Assembly (NCBI GenBank): GCA_017618075.1 | Contig: JAFZUY010000024.1 | Span: 1 to 64,000 of the forward strand | Origin: Lachnospiraceae bacterium | GTDB taxonomy: Bacteria > Bacillota > Clostridia > Lachnospirales > Lachnospiraceae | Length of the DNA stretch: 64,000 bases | Direction: 5' to 3' | Part shown: in pieces, positions 62,484 to 64,000 of the stretch | Numbering within the stretch: the first letter of the stretch is position 1 | Layout: each line of letters starts with the position of its first letter | Position numbers and translations under genes: made by a program | Notes under the pieces: generated by a model | What the model was told of the DNA's origin: nothing | The model's database searches: none | Seen by the model: only the letters and a program-made list of their open reading frames with translations

Positions 62484-62521
62484 AAAACGCCCTGTCGATA
62501 ATTTTCGGCAGGGCGTTTTAT
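62484..62521 (+). terminator. Terminator of the 62289 gene
   Basis: AAAACGCCCTGTCG pairs with CGGCAGGGCGTTTT (one G-U), ending in Ts. Confidence 0.93.
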
Positions 62522-62617
62522 CTAAGGGCGGTTTATTGTACAGCGCTTCTTGTTAAAACTGTTAAGATTAAATCATAAAAGATATAAGAAAAACAGATTA
62601 TAGAAAGGAGCTTGCAT

Positions 62618-62911
62618 ATGGAAGAGAGAATCAAACTTGTTTTATCAGAAACTGATGTTGAGAGAATGGACTTTACAGTAGATGATGTTGTGACCGTAAA
62701 TGTACACGGATTAACCCGTAACGCTATGGTTAGGCTGCTTAAGAACATATCCTGCTTATGCAGGCAGGCCTTTACGATGCGTATAATACATGGTTTTAAC
62801 CACGGAACCATACTTAAAGATACTGTCAGAACCGAAGGCGTGTTTATGAGAACATACAAGATTGTACCGGATCAGATAAACCCCGGAGTTACAATGCTTG
62901 TTTTTGAATAA
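62618..62911 (+). CDS. Smr-like small protein
   Basis: 97 residues. VTVNVHGLTRNAMVRLLKN, MRIIHGFNHGTILKDTVR and INPGVTMLVF match the order of Smr motifs (H-G-L, HGxxxG, the final strand), although the TGRG-type glycine motif is altered to NHGT. It may bind RNA or DNA without cutting. AAAGGAG precedes the ATG at 62618. Second Smr-type gene after 48198. Confidence 0.75.
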   Translation: MEERIKLVLSETDVERMDFTVDDVVTVNVHGLTRNAMVRLLKNISCLCRQAFTMRIIHGFNHGTILKDTVRTEGVFMRTYKIVPDQINPGVTMLVFE

Positions 62912-62940
62912 AAAATGGTGTCAAAAAAAGTACTTTATGG

Positions 62941-62946
62941 TATAAT
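62941..62946 (+). promoter_or_regulatory. Extended -10 promoter before the leader ORF
   Basis: TTATGGTATAAT (TATAAT at 62941). The ATG at 62964 is only 18 bases after it. Confidence 0.6.
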
Positions 62947-62963
62947 ATCAAAGGGTGAAAGCA

Positions 62964-63008
62964 ATGAATAATAAGACATTTAGGGGACCAATTAAACACA
63001 GAGAATAA
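62964..63008 (+). CDS. Possible 14-residue leader peptide
   Basis: MNNKTFRGPIKHRE, preceded by AAAGGGTG. It lies between a promoter (62941) and a strong terminator (63013) and comes before the HNH gene. This arrangement fits transcription attenuation, but it may also be a small RNA or a chance ORF. Confidence 0.4.
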   Translation: MNNKTFRGPIKHRE

Positions 63009-63012
63009 TTAT

Positions 63013-63043
63013 AAGCACAGGTAGGGAAAACCTGTGCTTTTTA
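63013..63043 (+). terminator. Terminator or attenuator before the HNH gene
   Basis: AAGCACAGG pairs with CCTGTGCTT, then TTTTA. It is 21 bases before the HNH start, so the downstream gene depends on read-through or another promoter. Confidence 0.85.
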
Positions 63044-63063
63044 TGCATTATAGGAGATTAATT

Positions 63064-64000
63064 ATGATACTTCCGTATGAAGAAAACTTGGAAATAAAAT
63101 ATCTAAATCACATTTTTGACAGAACCTCAAACTGTTATAAGTTTTTTTGGTTTTTGGCGATATTGGAAAAGATAGATATTAAGACAGAATATACTTATGA
63201 CGAGTTAATAACTGAAATGATTGTTATTGCCTGGTATATGGTCAACGAGTATGGGTTAAAACTTGGTCCAAACAATACAACAGACAATCTTGAAGAAGTG
63301 GTAAAGTATCTTTATAAAGTTTCGTTTGATAAGAAAGTGTATTCAGCTGTAAAGAAGGAAGTTTTAAGAAAAAAACTGAATGAGCTTAATGACGAGAAAT
63401 ATATAGATTTCAAAGAAACCTTGATAAACAATGTTCCATATTGTCTTCAATCACCGTTTTATAAAGAAATTAAAGACCCAGATAAAAATAAAATTGATAT
63501 CATAAATCGAAAAGAACGGTTAATATACTATTTCAAAGAATTTAAGAAACTAAATACCGTTATATTTATATCTGACGAATGGGTAGATTATCTTCGAAAA
63601 AACAAAATAATATTAATTGACTGGGCTCGATATGGATTGGTTAATTATTTGGAGAAAAAGAATCGTTTAGTGCCTGGTATTTCAGAAAAGATACTTCCGC
63701 CGTATTCACGCGATCTTAAAAGAGTAAAGGAATATTGGGGTACGATTATAAAGGTTGCTCCGGATATTAAAGAAATATATGGGGATAATCTTCTTAAAGA
63801 TGTTTCAATTTCAATAGATCATTTTGTTCCATGGCAATTTGTTGCACACGATGAATTATGGAATTTATGCCCTACTACAAAAAGTATAAACAGCAGTAAG
63901 AGTAATAATCTTCCCAATTGGGATAAGTATTTCATTAAGCTGTGTAATCTTGAATACAGAGCATATCAACTTCGATATGAGAACGAACTGGTTGCTAAGG
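63064..64000 (+). CDS. HNH endonuclease-like protein (partial, runs off the window)
   Basis: About 312 residues are visible. A charged N-terminal helical part (about 1-230) is followed by an HNH-type core SIDHFVPWQFVAHDELWNL and KSINSSKSNNLPNWD, where DH, the second His and the Asn line up with HNH nuclease sites. Such proteins occur in Lachnospiraceae next to helicases or other defence genes. AGGAGATTAATT precedes the ATG. A/T-rich with unlike codons (ATA, TTA), so probably acquired. The stop is outside the window. Confidence 0.75.
   Translation, partial: MILPYEENLEIKYLNHIFDRTSNCYKFFWFLAILEKIDIKTEYTYDELITEMIVIAWYMVNEYGLKLGPNNTTDNLEEVVKYLYKVSFDKKVYSAVKKEVLRKKLNELNDEKYIDFKETLINNVPYCLQSPFYKEIKDPDKNKIDIINRKERLIYYFKEFKKLNTVIFISDEWVDYLRKNKIILIDWARYGLVNYLEKKNRLVPGISEKILPPYSRDLKRVKEYWGTIIKVAPDIKEIYGDNLLKDVSISIDHFVPWQFVAHDELWNLCPTTKSINSSKSNNLPNWDKYFIKLCNLEYRAYQLRYENELVAK

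Overview
The window looks like chromosomal DNA of a Gram-positive anaerobe, most likely a Lachnospiraceae member close to Butyrivibrio/Pseudobutyrivibrio. The grounds are moderate GC, strong AGGAGG-type ribosome sites, extended -10 promoters (TGGTATAAT), a cellobiose phosphorylase, a lineage-typical Rpn-like nuclease, a TIR protein with zinc ribbons, and large c-di-GMP proteins. The genus is inferred from sequence style only. No tRNA, rRNA or CRISPR array was seen.

Layout. 1-135: edge of an IS3-type element. 171-8782: metabolism and housekeeping (GH13 enzyme, CPBP protease, SPFH zinc-ribbon protein, cysteine synthase, TerB-like protein, cellobiose phosphorylase). 9086-19482: two paralogous secreted repeat proteins flank a FecR-domain protein, an rRNA methyltransferase, an ITPase and a phosphoesterase. 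19553-24813: diguanylate cyclase, CHASE2-adenylate cyclase, a TIM-barrel isomerase and a lipoprotein. 24932-28253: iron uptake operon feoA-feoA-feoB plus a Cys-rich partner, behind a good promoter and a DtxR-like palindrome. 28347-35031: a sensor-GGDEF-EAL protein, small proteins and a hybrid histidine kinase. 35119-38497: macro-domain, vWA, HTH and TIR genes, each apparently its own transcription unit. 38635-50472: hydrolases, an MBL-fold/DUF5131 pair, a MATE exporter, an Rpn-like nuclease behind a switch-like leader, an Smr protein, lipoproteins and an AbrB/RelE toxin-antitoxin pair. 50554-50920: a 52-bp palindromic repeat array. 51244-57562: WYL regulator, AAA ATPase, second macro protein, CPBP protease and an AbiE toxin-antitoxin pair. 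57855-58070: a strongly structured, apparently non-coding RNA. 58231-61967: a c-di-GMP-I riboswitch controlling a surface protein with InlB-type repeats and LysM. 61996-64000: small genes, a phosphatase remnant and an HNH nuclease running off the end.

Working together. c-di-GMP turnover proteins and a c-di-GMP riboswitch on a surface protein occur in the same window, so second-messenger control of the cell surface is a clear theme. Accessory nucleases, toxin-antitoxin pairs and TIR/macro proteins give the right half the look of a defence-rich region. Two families of REP-like palindromes (cores GTGCCTGACTCC and GGGACGGTTCT) and a 10-mer (TCATAAAAGA, strongly + strand biased) are scattered between genes. 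The best leads for something undescribed are the structured RNA at 57855-58070, the mutually exclusive hairpins before the Rpn gene (46445-46556), and the 52-bp array.
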